Shown here: piece after piece, positions 16,755-27,204 of the stretch
Position numbering within the stretch: position 1 is the first letter of the stretch
Layout: every line of letters starts with the position of its first letter
Source: Pseudoalteromonas holothuriae
GTDB lineage: Bacteria; Pseudomonadota; Gammaproteobacteria; Enterobacterales; Alteromonadaceae
Assembly: GCF_945859825.1 (NCBI RefSeq)
Contig: NZ_CAMAPC010000006.1
Coordinates: 1 to 64,000, forward strand
DNA length: 64,000 nt
Direction: 5' to 3'
The notes under the pieces: model-generated
Database searches by the model: none
The model's input: the letters and a program-made list of their open reading frames with translations, nothing else
What the model was told of the DNA's origin: nothing
Program-made: the position numbers and the translations under genes

Positions 16755-17507
16755 TTATTTATCTCCAACAGCATTGTTTTTCAAAGCTTCATTTCTTTCA
16801 AAATGTTCATTTTGTTTTAGCCACTGAGGGTGTTTATAAAGGAGCTTAAGCGTACTGCTTAGGTCAAAATTTGGCTCAGTTTTGTAAAGGGACTCATATA
16901 TATTTTTTATTAGTTGTAAGTCTTGCGGATGATCTACTGTTAATCGGTAGTCAGGTATTAATTCATTTGCTTCAAAATTTGCACATGTAAGCGTATCAGG
17001 CTGAGTGAATAAATATGGAGTAACATGCTCACGCTGATATGCGGTTTTTGCTTCATGATGCGCTGTTCTCAGTGCACTAGTTTTCATAATTTCAACATCA
17101 AGGCCATCTGGAAAGGTTGCAGGATGGCAATTGCTTGTAAAGTCTGCCTTTTTACATAAATGTAGGTTTACTATTTTATCAACTAATGCACTATCAACTA
17201 ACGGACAGTCAGCGGTGATTCTAACAATATGGTCACTAGGGTATGCGATGCTCGCTAGATAAAATCGCTGCAATACGTCGTCTAAAGGACCTCTGAAGCA
17301 ATGAATTTGATAATTTGTACAAAATTCTTCAATGGCATCATCTGATATTTGATCGCTAGTAAGTACCACAATTTTGTCTATTGTGGTTGTGTACTTAAGA
17401 CGTTCTATAATATGCAATAACATAGGTTTGTTGAGTATGTTCTCAAGTACCTTACCGGGGAGTCGACTAGATGTCATTCTTGCCTGAATAAATACGTTTA
17501 TTTTCAT
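16755..17507 (-). CDS. SpsF-like cytidylyltransferase (nonulosonic acid activation)
   Basis: A 250-residue nucleotidyltransferase with the signature INVFIQARMTSSRLPGKVL (residues 3-21), then MLLHIIERLK and VRITADCPLVD. These match the SpsF / NeuA-like cytidylyltransferase family found in Bacillus spore coat loci. Campylobacter-type PseF instead begins with an IIPARGGSKGIP signature. In this position it is expected to activate the final sugar as the CMP derivative for Maf. It ends three bases before the aminotransferase start. Whether it truly uses CTP and a nonulosonic acid cannot be read from sequence. Confidence 0.83.
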   Translation of the reverse strand: MKINVFIQARMTSSRLPGKVLENILNKPMLLHIIERLKYTTTIDKIVVLTSDQISDDAIEEFCTNYQIHCFRGPLDDVLQRFYLASIAYPSDHIVRITADCPLVDSALVDKIVNLHLCKKADFTSNCHPATFPDGLDVEIMKTSALRTAHHEAKTAYQREHVTPYLFTQPDTLTCANFEANELIPDYRLTVDHPQDLQLIKNIYESLYKTEPNFDLSSTLKLLYKHPQWLKQNEHFERNEALKNNAVGDK

Positions 17508-17533
17508 TTTTGTTGATTCTTACTGCACTGATA

Positions 17534-18405
17534 TTAGTTTATCGGCCAATTTGCCGGATTGATAAGCTCTAAATCATCACACTTTAGTACTTTAATATGT
17601 TTGGGGTGAAGAGGGAGCAGTTGTAGGGCTTTAGCGTAATTGGTTAGTATCTGTTCCAATTGATTCGTTGAGCATACACCAACAATGGCTTGACTGATAA
17701 AATCAAAATGCAAGGCGATGGCTAGCGCTAAAATCATAGGAGTGCACTGTAATTCAGTACATACTTTGTGAAAGCGCTCAAAGTCACTCTTAAATTTATT
17801 AAAATGAGCTGGCAAGCTTTGTATATCACTTAATAAAGCGCCCTGAAGAAATAATGAACGAGTATGTACTTCGATATTATGGGTTTTGTATAATTCAAGG
17901 CATGCACTTTGGGCAAAGCGTTGATCAAAACAATTTAGTGGGATTTGAACTACGTCTATTGGGAAGTTGTCGCTTATCTTTGCTAATTGTTCTGGTGTGT
18001 ATACAGAAACCCCTATTTTTTCACAAAGGCCTTGTGCTTTTATCTCAAGTGCTTGCTCAAAAAAAGTATTGGCTTCTGCAGATAATAGGTCATCTGCGTT
18101 ATGAAAAAGTAACGCATAGACGCAGTCTACTTTTAAAGCTGCTAGGCTTTGCATAAAGGTTTGCTTAATGTCTTTATTTTCTGCATTTAGGCTAGGTATC
18201 TTGGTAACAATTTTAAAGGTCTCTAAGCTGTCATATTGACTAAGTGCTTGCTCACTTTTTCCATATGCACGAGCGGTATCTAACAATCTAATGCCAGATT
18301 GTTGCGCTAAATTAAGAATTTTTTTGATCTCATGGTTCTTGACTTGGCCATCATGATTGGTCACACCATAACTTAAGCCAAATTGAACAGTACCTATTGC
18401 TAACT

Positions 18406-18409
<4 letters not shown>
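17534..18409 (-). CDS. Aldo/keto reductase family protein
   Basis: A 291-residue AKR-fold enzyme. The catalytic tetrad is visible: Asp and Tyr in LLDTARAYGKSE, Lys in IVTKIPS and His in YALLFHNADD. The C terminus has IVGVCSTNQLEQIL, the usual NADP-binding loop. I chose the ATG at 18409 because it gives a four-base ATGA overlap with pseC; an in-frame ATG lies six bases upstream. Such reductases accompany pse/leg genes in other marine Gammaproteobacteria, but their substrate is not established. Reduction of a keto-sugar or side chain is the obvious inference. Confidence 0.83.
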
Positions 18410-20687
<2,278 letters not shown>

Positions 20688-20797
20688 TAGCAAACATAAT
20701 AAACATGGCTTAGGGTGACATTTTTATCAAGAAAGACTAAAATTTAGACATAAATAGCATGTGATTTGAGCACGTAAATGTGCCTACAGGAGGAATT

Positions 20798-21583
20798 ATG
20801 AAAATTTCACCACCAAGTTTTAGTGCGCTAAACCGTACAGAAGAAGCGGCTAGTAAAATTAATCAGCAGTTAGCTTCTGCCAAACGAGTTAATAGTGCTG
20901 CAGATGATGCAGCAGCATTGCAGATTATAGACCGATTAAACTCTCAACAAGATGGTTATCAGCAGTCAATAAGAAATGCGTACGATGGTATTTCATATTC
21001 ACAAACTGCTGATGCCGCACTTTCAGGGGTTAATGATGCAGTAACTCGAATTGAGGAGCTATCTGTTCAAGCTGGTAACGGCGCTTTGAGTGATTCAGAT
21101 AGGCAAGCTTTGCAAAGTGAAGTTGCGCAGTTGCAGACACAAATATCAGAAACTTTTGAGAATACTTCATTCGGTGGGGCCTCTGTTTTTACAGGCCAAG
21201 AAACGCAGTTTCAAGTTGGGCCTGATGCAAATACAACTCAGAGTTTAACTGTGCGAGATGGTAGTTTTGCAGATGATATCGCGAACATCGACATCTCCAC
21301 TCAGGCTGGAGCTCAAGCCGCGCTTGATGTGACTAAGGTAGTTTCTGAAGATCTCAACACTCAGCGTGCGGAATTAGGGGCATTTGAAAATACAGTTGCA
21401 AGTAGAATTAAAAGTTTGGGAACTCAAGCTGAGAATATTGCAGCGAGCCAAAGTCGCATTGAAGATACCGACTATGCCAAAGTTATTTCTGAACAAACTG
21501 CTAATAATATTCTCTCACAAGCATCAATTGCTGTGCGTGGGCAAGCTAATCAATCGGCTTCAGCAGTACTCGGACTTTTATAG
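20798..21583 (+). CDS. Short, divergent flagellin-like protein
   Basis: A 261-residue flagellin homologue that starts at the ATG at 20798, behind AGGAGG (20788-20793). Both conserved ends are present: RVNSAADDAAALQIIDRL and NAYDGISYSQTADAAL near the N terminus, FENTSFGGASVF in the middle, and SRIEDTDYAKV..NNILSQASIAVRGQANQSASAVLGLL at the C terminus (shown in part). It lacks the NTNVSSLNAQ start of the filament flagellins and almost all of the variable domain. It may be a minor filament subunit, for example a proximal flagellin, or a FlgL-like/regulatory paralogue. No clear sigma-28 site precedes it. It sits alone between the pse operon and flrA. Confidence 0.88.
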   Translation: MKISPPSFSALNRTEEAASKINQQLASAKRVNSAADDAAALQIIDRLNSQQDGYQQSIRNAYDGISYSQTADAALSGVNDAVTRIEELSVQAGNGALSDSDRQALQSEVAQLQTQISETFENTSFGGASVFTGQETQFQVGPDANTTQSLTVRDGSFADDIANIDISTQAGAQAALDVTKVVSEDLNTQRAELGAFENTVASRIKSLGTQAENIAASQSRIEDTDYAKVISEQTANNILSQASIAVRGQANQSASAVLGLL

Positions 21584-21618
21584 TAATTAATACAAAAGCA
21601 TTGGTTTAATATATATCT

Positions 21619-21658
21619 GGTGGCATTTTTTTGGCGAAAGTGTCAAAAACTTGCCACC
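21619..21658 (+). repeat. Hairpin after flagellin-like gene
   Basis: GGTGGCA (21619-21625) pairs with TGCCACC (21652-21658). Inside the stem a T-run and an A-run can extend the pairing. It lies 36 bases after the flagellin-like stop. No T-run follows the 3' arm, so this is a possible terminator or barrier before flrA and not a proven one. Confidence 0.45.
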
Positions 21659-21730
21659 AAGGTATTGCATCCCTTTCTAACTGCCTTACAATCATAATAT
21701 ATTCATGCCAAAAGTAGTTGGACTTGTAAG

Positions 21731-23170
21731 ATGGTTTTGATCTTAGACAATAATAATAACCGAGCTAGTAGTCTTTGTGGTGCTTTAACGTTTGTTGGTC
21801 AAGGCGCAAAAGTCATCGGCGAGTCTGATATTGATGACCAAGTTGCATTTCCAAAAGAGTCTATTATTGTGCTTGGTGCACTATCTGAACTTGACCATGA
21901 ACAAGTAATTAAATCCCTGCCCGCATCTCCTTTTTTACTGATTGGTGAAACTCTAAAGCCTTTATTGAGCTTGGCAAATGTTGTTGGCCTTATCTCTGAG
22001 CCTTTTAGTCATGATGTGACAATGCAATTATTGCATGACTGCCAGCAATACCAACGTATGTTGCCGGGCAAATCAAGTAAGCACAATAGCAAAACGTTTG
22101 ATGGTTTAGTTGGAGAAACAGACGCTGTTAAACAGGTGAGGTTTTTAATCTCTCAAGTTGCGAATACAGATGCTAATGTGCTTATTTTAGGTGAGTCTGG
22201 TACAGGTAAAGAGGTGGTTGCACGTAACGTTCACTTACTTTCAAAGCGTAGTCAGGGACCATTCGTACCTGTGAACTGTGGTGCCATACCTGGTGAATTA
22301 CTTGAAAGTGAGTTGTTTGGTCATGAAAAAGGGGCATTTACAGGGGCTATCTCAGCACGTAAGGGGCGTTTTGAATTGGCACAAGGTGGCACGTTGTTCT
22401 TGGATGAAATTGGGGATATGCCACTGCAAATGCAAGTGAAATTACTGCGAGTGTTACAAGAGCGTAGTTACGAGCGGGTTGGTGGAACTAAGCCTATTCA
22501 GGCTGATGTACGGATAATTGCAGCCACACATCGCAACTTAGAAATAATGATCGAGTCAGGTAAGTTTCGCGAAGATTTATTTTATCGTTTGAATGTTTTT
22601 CCAATTGAAAACCCATCGTTACATGAACGAGCAGATGACATTCCACTTTTACTTAAAGAGCTGATGCGTCGCGTTAACGAGCAAAGTGGAACAACTGCGA
22701 AATTTACTGAACGCGCAATTGAAAGTTTAAAAGCGCATGATTGGCCCGGTAATATTCGCGAGCTTGCTAATTTAGTGGAGCGTATGGTTATTATGTTCCC
22801 AGATAAAGTGGTTGATGTTACTGATTTACCTAATAAATATCGCTATATTGAAGTAGATGCATACGAGCCAGAATATCCCGAAGAGCTGCTTGAAAAAGAC
22901 GCGTTTAATGAACTATTCAGCGATGGCTTTAGTGACTTTGAAGAGGAAGGAGAAGAGGCTGCTGATGCGATGAATGGTTCATCTCACATTGGTTTATTAC
23001 CCGATGCGGGTATTGAACTTAAAGATTACTTAGCTGATCTAGAAGTGAGTTTAATTACGCAAGCACTTGAGCGTTATGATTATGTGGTGGCACGTGCTGC
23101 AGAAGTGCTAGGGGTTAGACGTACTACACTGGTAGAGAAAATGAAAAAATATAACCTTAATCGAGATTAG
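21731..23170 (+). CDS. flrA: Sigma-54-dependent flagellar master regulator FlrA/FleQ
   Basis: A 479-residue enhancer-binding protein at the top of the polar flagellar hierarchy. The N-terminal FleQ domain (1-110) is receiver-like, but the strand-3 phospho-acceptor Asp is absent (IIVLGALSE), as in known FleQ/FlrA, so it is not expected to be phosphorylated. The AAA+ domain has Walker A GESGTGK (154-160) and the sigma-54 contact loop GAFTGA (201-206). A Fis-type HTH ends the protein ([20 protein letters not shown]). FleQ homologues bind cyclic di-GMP. It is transcribed from the short region at 21584-21730, whose promoter I cannot define. Confidence 0.96.
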   Translation: MVLILDNNNNRASSLCGALTFVGQGAKVIGESDIDDQVAFPKESIIVLGALSELDHEQVIKSLPASPFLLIGETLKPLLSLANVVGLISEPFSHDVTMQLLHDCQQYQRMLPGKSSKHNSKTFDGLVGETDAVKQVRFLISQVANTDANVLILGESGTGKEVVARNVHLLSKRSQGPFVPVNCGAIPGELLESELFGHEKGAFTGAISARKGRFELAQGGTLFLDEIGDMPLQMQVKLLRVLQERSYERVGGTKPIQADVRIIAATHRNLEIMIESGKFREDLFYRLNVFPIENPSLHERADDIPLLLKELMRRVNEQSGTTAKFTERAIESLKAHDWPGNIRELANLVERMVIMFPDKVVDVTDLPNKYRYIEVDAYEPEYPEELLEKDAFNELFSDGFSDFEEEGEEAADAMNGSSHIGLLPDAGIELKDYLADLEVSLITQALERYDYVVARAAEVLGVRRTTLVEKMKKYNLNRD

Positions 23171-23252
23171 GGTTTGTTGCTCTTTGAGGTATGAAATTTT
23201 GTTCTAATCAAAGACTTTTAATACGCCAAATGAGCAGCATAGTATAATTAGT

Positions 23253-23351
23253 TATGTAAGTTACGAATGTCAAAGTTGTGAAAGCCTTTGGTTGAACTCT
23301 ACAAGCAGCGCGAGTTGGCGGTTTATTCTAAGCTTTTGGCTAACTTACATA
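23253..23351. repeat. Inverted repeat between flrA and tag
   Basis: Perfect 11-bp arms (23253-23263 and 23341-23351) are separated by 77 bases, with a further partial copy of the second arm (TAACTTAC) at 23392-23399. It lies in the 244-base convergent gap between flrA and tag. It could be a relic of a mobile or repetitive element or part of an RNA structure. No transposase is visible. Confidence 0.45.
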
Positions 23352-23414
23352 GAATAGCTATGCGATGTAGCCTCTGCCTTGTCTAAAACCCTAACTTACT
23401 GCGGTAAAAACAAA

Positions 23415-24038
23415 CTACAAAGATAAACAACCTCTAGATTTAATCGCGGCAAAATCAATGTTTTTATAACTATCGATAATTTGTTGCTTTCTAAAGCAGC
23501 GGTTGTCATGATCATTAATCATGCCACAAGCCTGCATATGTGCGTATACCGTAGTTGGCCCTAAAAACTTAAATCCTCTTTGTTTTAAATCTTTGGCGAA
23601 TGCGACGCTTAGCTCACTTTGAGAATGGTAATCTATTTTACTCATGATTTGATTAACAATAGGAAAGTAATTAACAAATTGCCATTGATAGCTGGCAAAA
23701 CTCCCGTGACTACGTTGAATCTCAATAAATGCCTTTGCATTATTAATCGTGGCTTGTATTTTTTTTTCGTTACGTACTATCCCTGTGTTATTCATTAGCT
23801 TTATTAAATCTTGCTCGCCCATGGCGGCAACAAGCTTTACATCAAATTGAGCAAATGCAGTTTTATATGCTGCTCTTTTTTTTAAAATGGTGTACCAACT
23901 GAGGCCTGCTTGGGCTGATTCTAATGTGATAAACTCAAATAGTGTTCGGTCATCAAGTACTGGTACACCCCACTCTTGGTCATGATAGTGAATATAATCT
24001 TCTTTACTTAGGTCTAACCACATGCACCGTGTACACAT
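23415..24038 (-). CDS. tag: DNA-3-methyladenine glycosylase I
   Basis: A 207-residue base-excision repair enzyme that removes 3-methyladenine from alkylated DNA. It aligns well with the E. coli Tag pattern: RCMW (zinc ligand Cys5), YHDQEWGVP (His19), the helix-hairpin-helix region around QAGLSWYTILKKR, GIVRNEKKIQA, RGFKFLGPTTVYAHMQACGMINDH and a second Cys/His pair in NDHDNRC. All four zinc ligands are kept. AAAGGA precedes the ATG. It has no functional link with motility and is placed on the opposite strand between flrA and flrB. Confidence 0.95.
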   Translation of the reverse strand: MCTRCMWLDLSKEDYIHYHDQEWGVPVLDDRTLFEFITLESAQAGLSWYTILKKRAAYKTAFAQFDVKLVAAMGEQDLIKLMNNTGIVRNEKKIQATINNAKAFIEIQRSHGSFASYQWQFVNYFPIVNQIMSKIDYHSQSELSVAFAKDLKQRGFKFLGPTTVYAHMQACGMINDHDNRCFRKQQIIDSYKNIDFAAIKSRGCLSL

Positions 24039-24157
24039 TTTAATTCCTTTAATAAATCATTCAAAAATTAATTGTACATGATCTGTATAAAAAGACAGTG
24101 TCAAAAATATGTTGTAAAACTTTATAGGTAAGTTGTTGTAAAATAGCTGTTTTATTT

Positions 24158-24173
24158 TGGCCTGAATCCTGCA
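24158..24173 (+). promoter_or_regulatory. Sigma-54 promoter of flrBC
   Basis: TGGCCTGAATCCTGCA, with GG (24159-24160) and GC (24171-24172) separated by 10 bases. It lies 38 bases before the flrB ATG, so the leader is very short. The flanking TTTATTTTGGC is shared with the fliE promoter at 26799. Known Vibrio flrBC promoters are activated by FlrA and sigma-54. Confidence 0.87.
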
Positions 24174-24210
24174 TTAGCCTATATAGAGTTTTAATTTAGA
24201 GAGCTATGTT

Positions 24211-25314
24211 ATGGCATTAGCACATGTTTTGAATCCACAATTCTTGCCACCAGCACAATTTTCTGCCGGTTTGCTTCAAGAAGCATATGTGGGAGAGTTG
24301 AGTGAATTACGTCAACAAGCAAGTTGGTTAAGCCATTTGGTGCACACTATGCCTGCGGGAGTCGTTGTACTTGATGGTCAAGGCATGATAGCAAAAGCAA
24401 ATCAGATCGCTATTGATATGCTAGGAGAGCCGCTAGAAGGTGAGAAGTGGTTCAATATTATTCAGCGTTCTTTTAACCCAAAGCAAGATGATGGCCATGA
24501 AATTTCTCTTAAAGATGGACGATTGATCAAACTTGATATAACAGCGCTCGCCCCAGAGCCTGGACAGCTAATTTTAATGACAGATTTAACTGAAACGCGA
24601 CGTTTGCAATCCAGAGTTGCGCATATGCAGCGTTTGAGTGCATTGGGTAAAATGGTAGCTTCATTGGCTCACCAAGTACGTACCCCTTTGTCTGCTGCAA
24701 TGTTATATGCAGCAAATTTAGGCAGTGGCACGTTACCAAAAGCATCTCGTACGCGATTTCATGAAAAGCTCTTGTCTAGGCTTAAAGATCTCGAGTCTCA
24801 AGTGAATGATATGTTGTTGTTCGCAAAAAGTGGTGAGCAGCAAGTTGTTGAGACTGTTTCAATGGGACAATTGCTCAATGAAGTTAAAGCTGGTGCTGAT
24901 GCTATGGTGGCCATGAACAATAGTGCATTAGATGTGTTATTACCTGAGCCGGACATTGCGGTTACAGGTAATAAGACAGCCCTTGCTAGTGCAGTACAAA
25001 ACTTGATACACAACAGTATTCAAATTATTGGCTCACAAGCCGAAATTAAAGTAAGTGCAAAGCGTGAAGACGATAAAGTGCGAATTTCCGTTATAGATAA
25101 CGGCCCAGGTATAGACCCGCAAATAGCAGAAAAAGTATTTGAACCGTTTTTTACAACAAAAAGCCAAGGCACAGGTCTTGGACTTGCGGTGGTGAGCTCG
25201 GTGGCTAATTCTCACAAAGGGCAAGCAGAAGTACAAAATATGCCAGATGGCGGTGCATGTTTCAGTTTACTTCTTCCTATTTCATTCAATACCGAACAGT
25301 TGGAGGTTGTATGA
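24211..25314 (+). CDS. flrB: Flagellar sensor histidine kinase FlrB/FleS
   Basis: A 367-residue soluble histidine kinase. An N-terminal PAS-like domain (about 45-125, MPAGVVVLDGQGMIAKANQIA) precedes the dimerisation box SLAHQVRTPL, with phospho-accepting His154. The ATP-binding domain shows NLIHNSIQ (N box), VIDNGPGIDP (G1) and TKSQGTGLGLAVV (G2). No membrane segment is visible, so the signal is cytoplasmic. It phosphorylates FlrC, whose gene overlaps by four bases. Confidence 0.95.
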   Translation: MALAHVLNPQFLPPAQFSAGLLQEAYVGELSELRQQASWLSHLVHTMPAGVVVLDGQGMIAKANQIAIDMLGEPLEGEKWFNIIQRSFNPKQDDGHEISLKDGRLIKLDITALAPEPGQLILMTDLTETRRLQSRVAHMQRLSALGKMVASLAHQVRTPLSAAMLYAANLGSGTLPKASRTRFHEKLLSRLKDLESQVNDMLLFAKSGEQQVVETVSMGQLLNEVKAGADAMVAMNNSALDVLLPEPDIAVTGNKTALASAVQNLIHNSIQIIGSQAEIKVSAKREDDKVRISVIDNGPGIDPQIAEKVFEPFFTTKSQGTGLGLAVVSSVANSHKGQAEVQNMPDGGACFSLLLPISFNTEQLEVV

Positions 25315-26696
25315 GTCATTCTATTTTAGTAGTGGAAGATGATGCGGGGCTCAGAGAAGCGCTAATTGACACCTTACATTTATCTGGATTTGATTGTGTC
25401 GAAGCATCTAGTGCTGAGCAGGCTGTTATTTTGCTAAAGCAGGCAAGCTTTTCTTTGGTTGTCAGTGACGTTCAAATGGGCACTATGAGCGGGATTGATT
25501 TGCTTAGAACAATTAAGCTAAATTACCCAGACTTACCAGTGTTGATGATGACTGCGTATGCAACCATTGACGATGCTGTAGAAGCGATGCGATTAGGCGC
25601 TATTGATTATATGGCTAAACCTTTTGCGCCTGAGGTTTTACTGAATATGGTAAGCCGCTACATGCCAGTGAAAGAAAAAGAAACTGATGGCCCTGTTGTT
25701 AAAGACCCACAAAGCCTCCAGTTACTTGAATTGGCAGCCAAAGTCGCAAAATCAGATGCGAGTGTAATGGTACTTGGACCAAGTGGTTCAGGTAAAGAAG
25801 TTTTGGCGCGCTATATTCATGATAAGTCTGAGCGTGCGCAAGAAGCATTTGTTGCCATAAACTGTGCTGCGATACCAGAGAATATGCTAGAAGCAACGCT
25901 ATTTGGTTATGAGAAAGGTGCGTTTACGGGGGCTATCCAAGCATGTCCAGGCAAATTTGAACAAGCCCAAAAGGGCACTATTTTACTTGATGAAATCACT
26001 GAAATGGACCTAGCACTGCAAGCAAAGCTGCTCAGGATCTTGCAAGAGCGTGAAGTAGAGCGACTGGGTGGTAGAAAAACCATAGAGCTTGATGTGCGTG
26101 TACTGGCTACCAGTAACCGAGACTTAAAAGAAGCCGTCGCTGCTGGTAATTTTAGAGAAGATTTGTATTATCGGCTTAATGTGTTTCCTCTAATGTGGTT
26201 ACCATTGTGTGAGCGTCCAGAGGATATAGTGGTGCTTGCAGAGCACTTAATTTCAAGGCATTGCACTAAAGCGAGTAAACCGGTCCCCACACTGTGTGAG
26301 GATGCCAAACAAAAGCTCTTATCACATTTTTGGCCAGGCAATGTACGTGAACTAGATAATGTTGTGCAGCGGGCTTTGATATTACACCAAGGCTTGCAAG
26401 TTAATGCGGATGACATTTTTATAGAAAGTCATCAGCCTATTTTGTCTAAAAATAACAATAAAGCAATTGAGCAAATTCAAGTTGAGTTGTCTACTAAATG
26501 TGAAACACTCGACAGTGTAGATAATCAAAGTTATAAAACAGAGTTACAAGATAAGGAACATCAAATGATTTTGGACACCTTATCTCGATGCCAAGGTAAG
26601 CGCAAAGACGTGGCTGAAATATTAGGGATGAGCCCTCGAACGTTACGGTATAAGTTAGCGAAAATGCGTGACATGGGGATCCCACTACCAGCTTAA
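25311..26696 (+). CDS. flrC: Sigma-54-dependent response regulator FlrC/FleR
   Basis: A 461-residue NtrC-type regulator. The receiver domain has acidic pocket EDD (9-11) and phospho-acceptor Asp53 in VVSDVQMG. The AAA+ domain has Walker A GPSGSGK (156-162) and GAFTGA (203-208). The C-terminal Fis-type HTH is KRKDVAEILGMSPRTLRYKL. I placed the start at the ATG at 25311, behind TGGAGG, which gives an ATGA overlap with flrB; a longer in-frame start inside flrB is unsupported. FlrC activates the later sigma-54 flagellar genes. A terminator follows. Confidence 0.96.
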   Translation: MSHSILVVEDDAGLREALIDTLHLSGFDCVEASSAEQAVILLKQASFSLVVSDVQMGTMSGIDLLRTIKLNYPDLPVLMMTAYATIDDAVEAMRLGAIDYMAKPFAPEVLLNMVSRYMPVKEKETDGPVVKDPQSLQLLELAAKVAKSDASVMVLGPSGSGKEVLARYIHDKSERAQEAFVAINCAAIPENMLEATLFGYEKGAFTGAIQACPGKFEQAQKGTILLDEITEMDLALQAKLLRILQEREVERLGGRKTIELDVRVLATSNRDLKEAVAAGNFREDLYYRLNVFPLMWLPLCERPEDIVVLAEHLISRHCTKASKPVPTLCEDAKQKLLSHFWPGNVRELDNVVQRALILHQGLQVNADDIFIESHQPILSKNNNKAIEQIQVELSTKCETLDSVDNQSYKTELQDKEHQMILDTLSRCQGKRKDVAEILGMSPRTLRYKLAKMRDMGIPLPA

Positions 26697-26714
26697 CCCC
26701 TTCCAAATACCATG

Positions 26715-26738
26715 AGCCAGTTTAATACTGGCTTTTTC
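26715..26738 (+). terminator. Rho-independent terminator of flrBC
   Basis: AGCCAGT (26715-26721), loop of five bases, ACTGGCT (26727-26733), followed by a run of T. It lies 19 bases after the flrC stop and before the fliE promoter, so flrBC and fliE-fliJ are separate units. Confidence 0.88.
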
Positions 26739-26798
26739 TAGTCAAAATCATGACAGCCCGCTTTGCTTGTAACTAACTGTTATAGTTGGTTTTTATTT

Positions 26799-26814
26799 TG
26801 GCATGAATTGTGCT
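26799..26814 (+). promoter_or_regulatory. Sigma-54 promoter of the fliE operon
   Basis: TGGCATGAATTGTGCT, with GG (26800-26801) and GC (26812-26813) separated by 10 bases. It lies 36 bases before the fliE ATG. It is close to the flrB promoter in both core and 5' flank. Confidence 0.92.
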
Positions 26815-26849
26815 TTATCTATGTATCTTTAGTAAAAAGGGTGAGCACA

Positions 26850-27182
26850 ATGAACATTCAACCCAATGCTTTATATCAAGAAATGCAGTCGTTAGCTTCA
26901 GAAGCTACACGCAATAAACCGCAAGATAGTCTGCCAGTACAGACATCAGCAAATTCATCAGCGCAGTTTGGCGATATGCTATCAGATGCTATTAATACGG
27001 TCAGTGGCTTGCAAAAAGATGCAAAATCAAAAGTAACGGCACTGGAGATGGGTGATCGCAGCGTGTCGCTCGCTGAAGTCATGATTGCTTCTCAAAAATC
27101 GTCAGTGGCTTTTGAGGCGACGGTACAAGTTAGAAATAAGCTTGTAGAGTCATATAAACAAATCATGAGCATGCCTGTTTAA
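26850..27182 (+). CDS. fliE: Flagellar hook-basal body protein FliE
   Basis: A 110-residue FliE, the adaptor between the MS ring and the proximal rod and one of the first exported substrates. The conserved C-terminal segment ALEMGDRSVSLAEVMIASQKSSVAFEATVQVRNKLV (two helices, parts cited: GDRSVSLAEVMIASQKS and AFEATVQVRNKLV) identifies it. The ATG at 26850 follows AAAAGGG and lies just downstream of the sigma-54 promoter. A frame extension upstream to 26763 would span that promoter and is rejected. Confidence 0.95.
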   Translation: MNIQPNALYQEMQSLASEATRNKPQDSLPVQTSANSSAQFGDMLSDAINTVSGLQKDAKSKVTALEMGDRSVSLAEVMIASQKSSVAFEATVQVRNKLVESYKQIMSMPV

Positions 27183-27204
27183 GCTTAGGTAGTGGAGAAT
27201 AACT

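Noticed and set aside
21621-21636. Sigma-54-like TGGCATTTTTTTGGCG upstream of flrA
   Set aside because: The GG-N10-GC spacing is met, but the -12 element is TGGCG and not TTGC[AT], the site lies inside a hairpin arm, and flrA homologues are usually sigma-70 dependent.
25257-25310. Longer N terminus for FlrC
   Set aside because: The extension overlaps flrB by nearly 60 bases, has no receiver-domain match, and the ATG at 25311 has TGGAGG in front of it.
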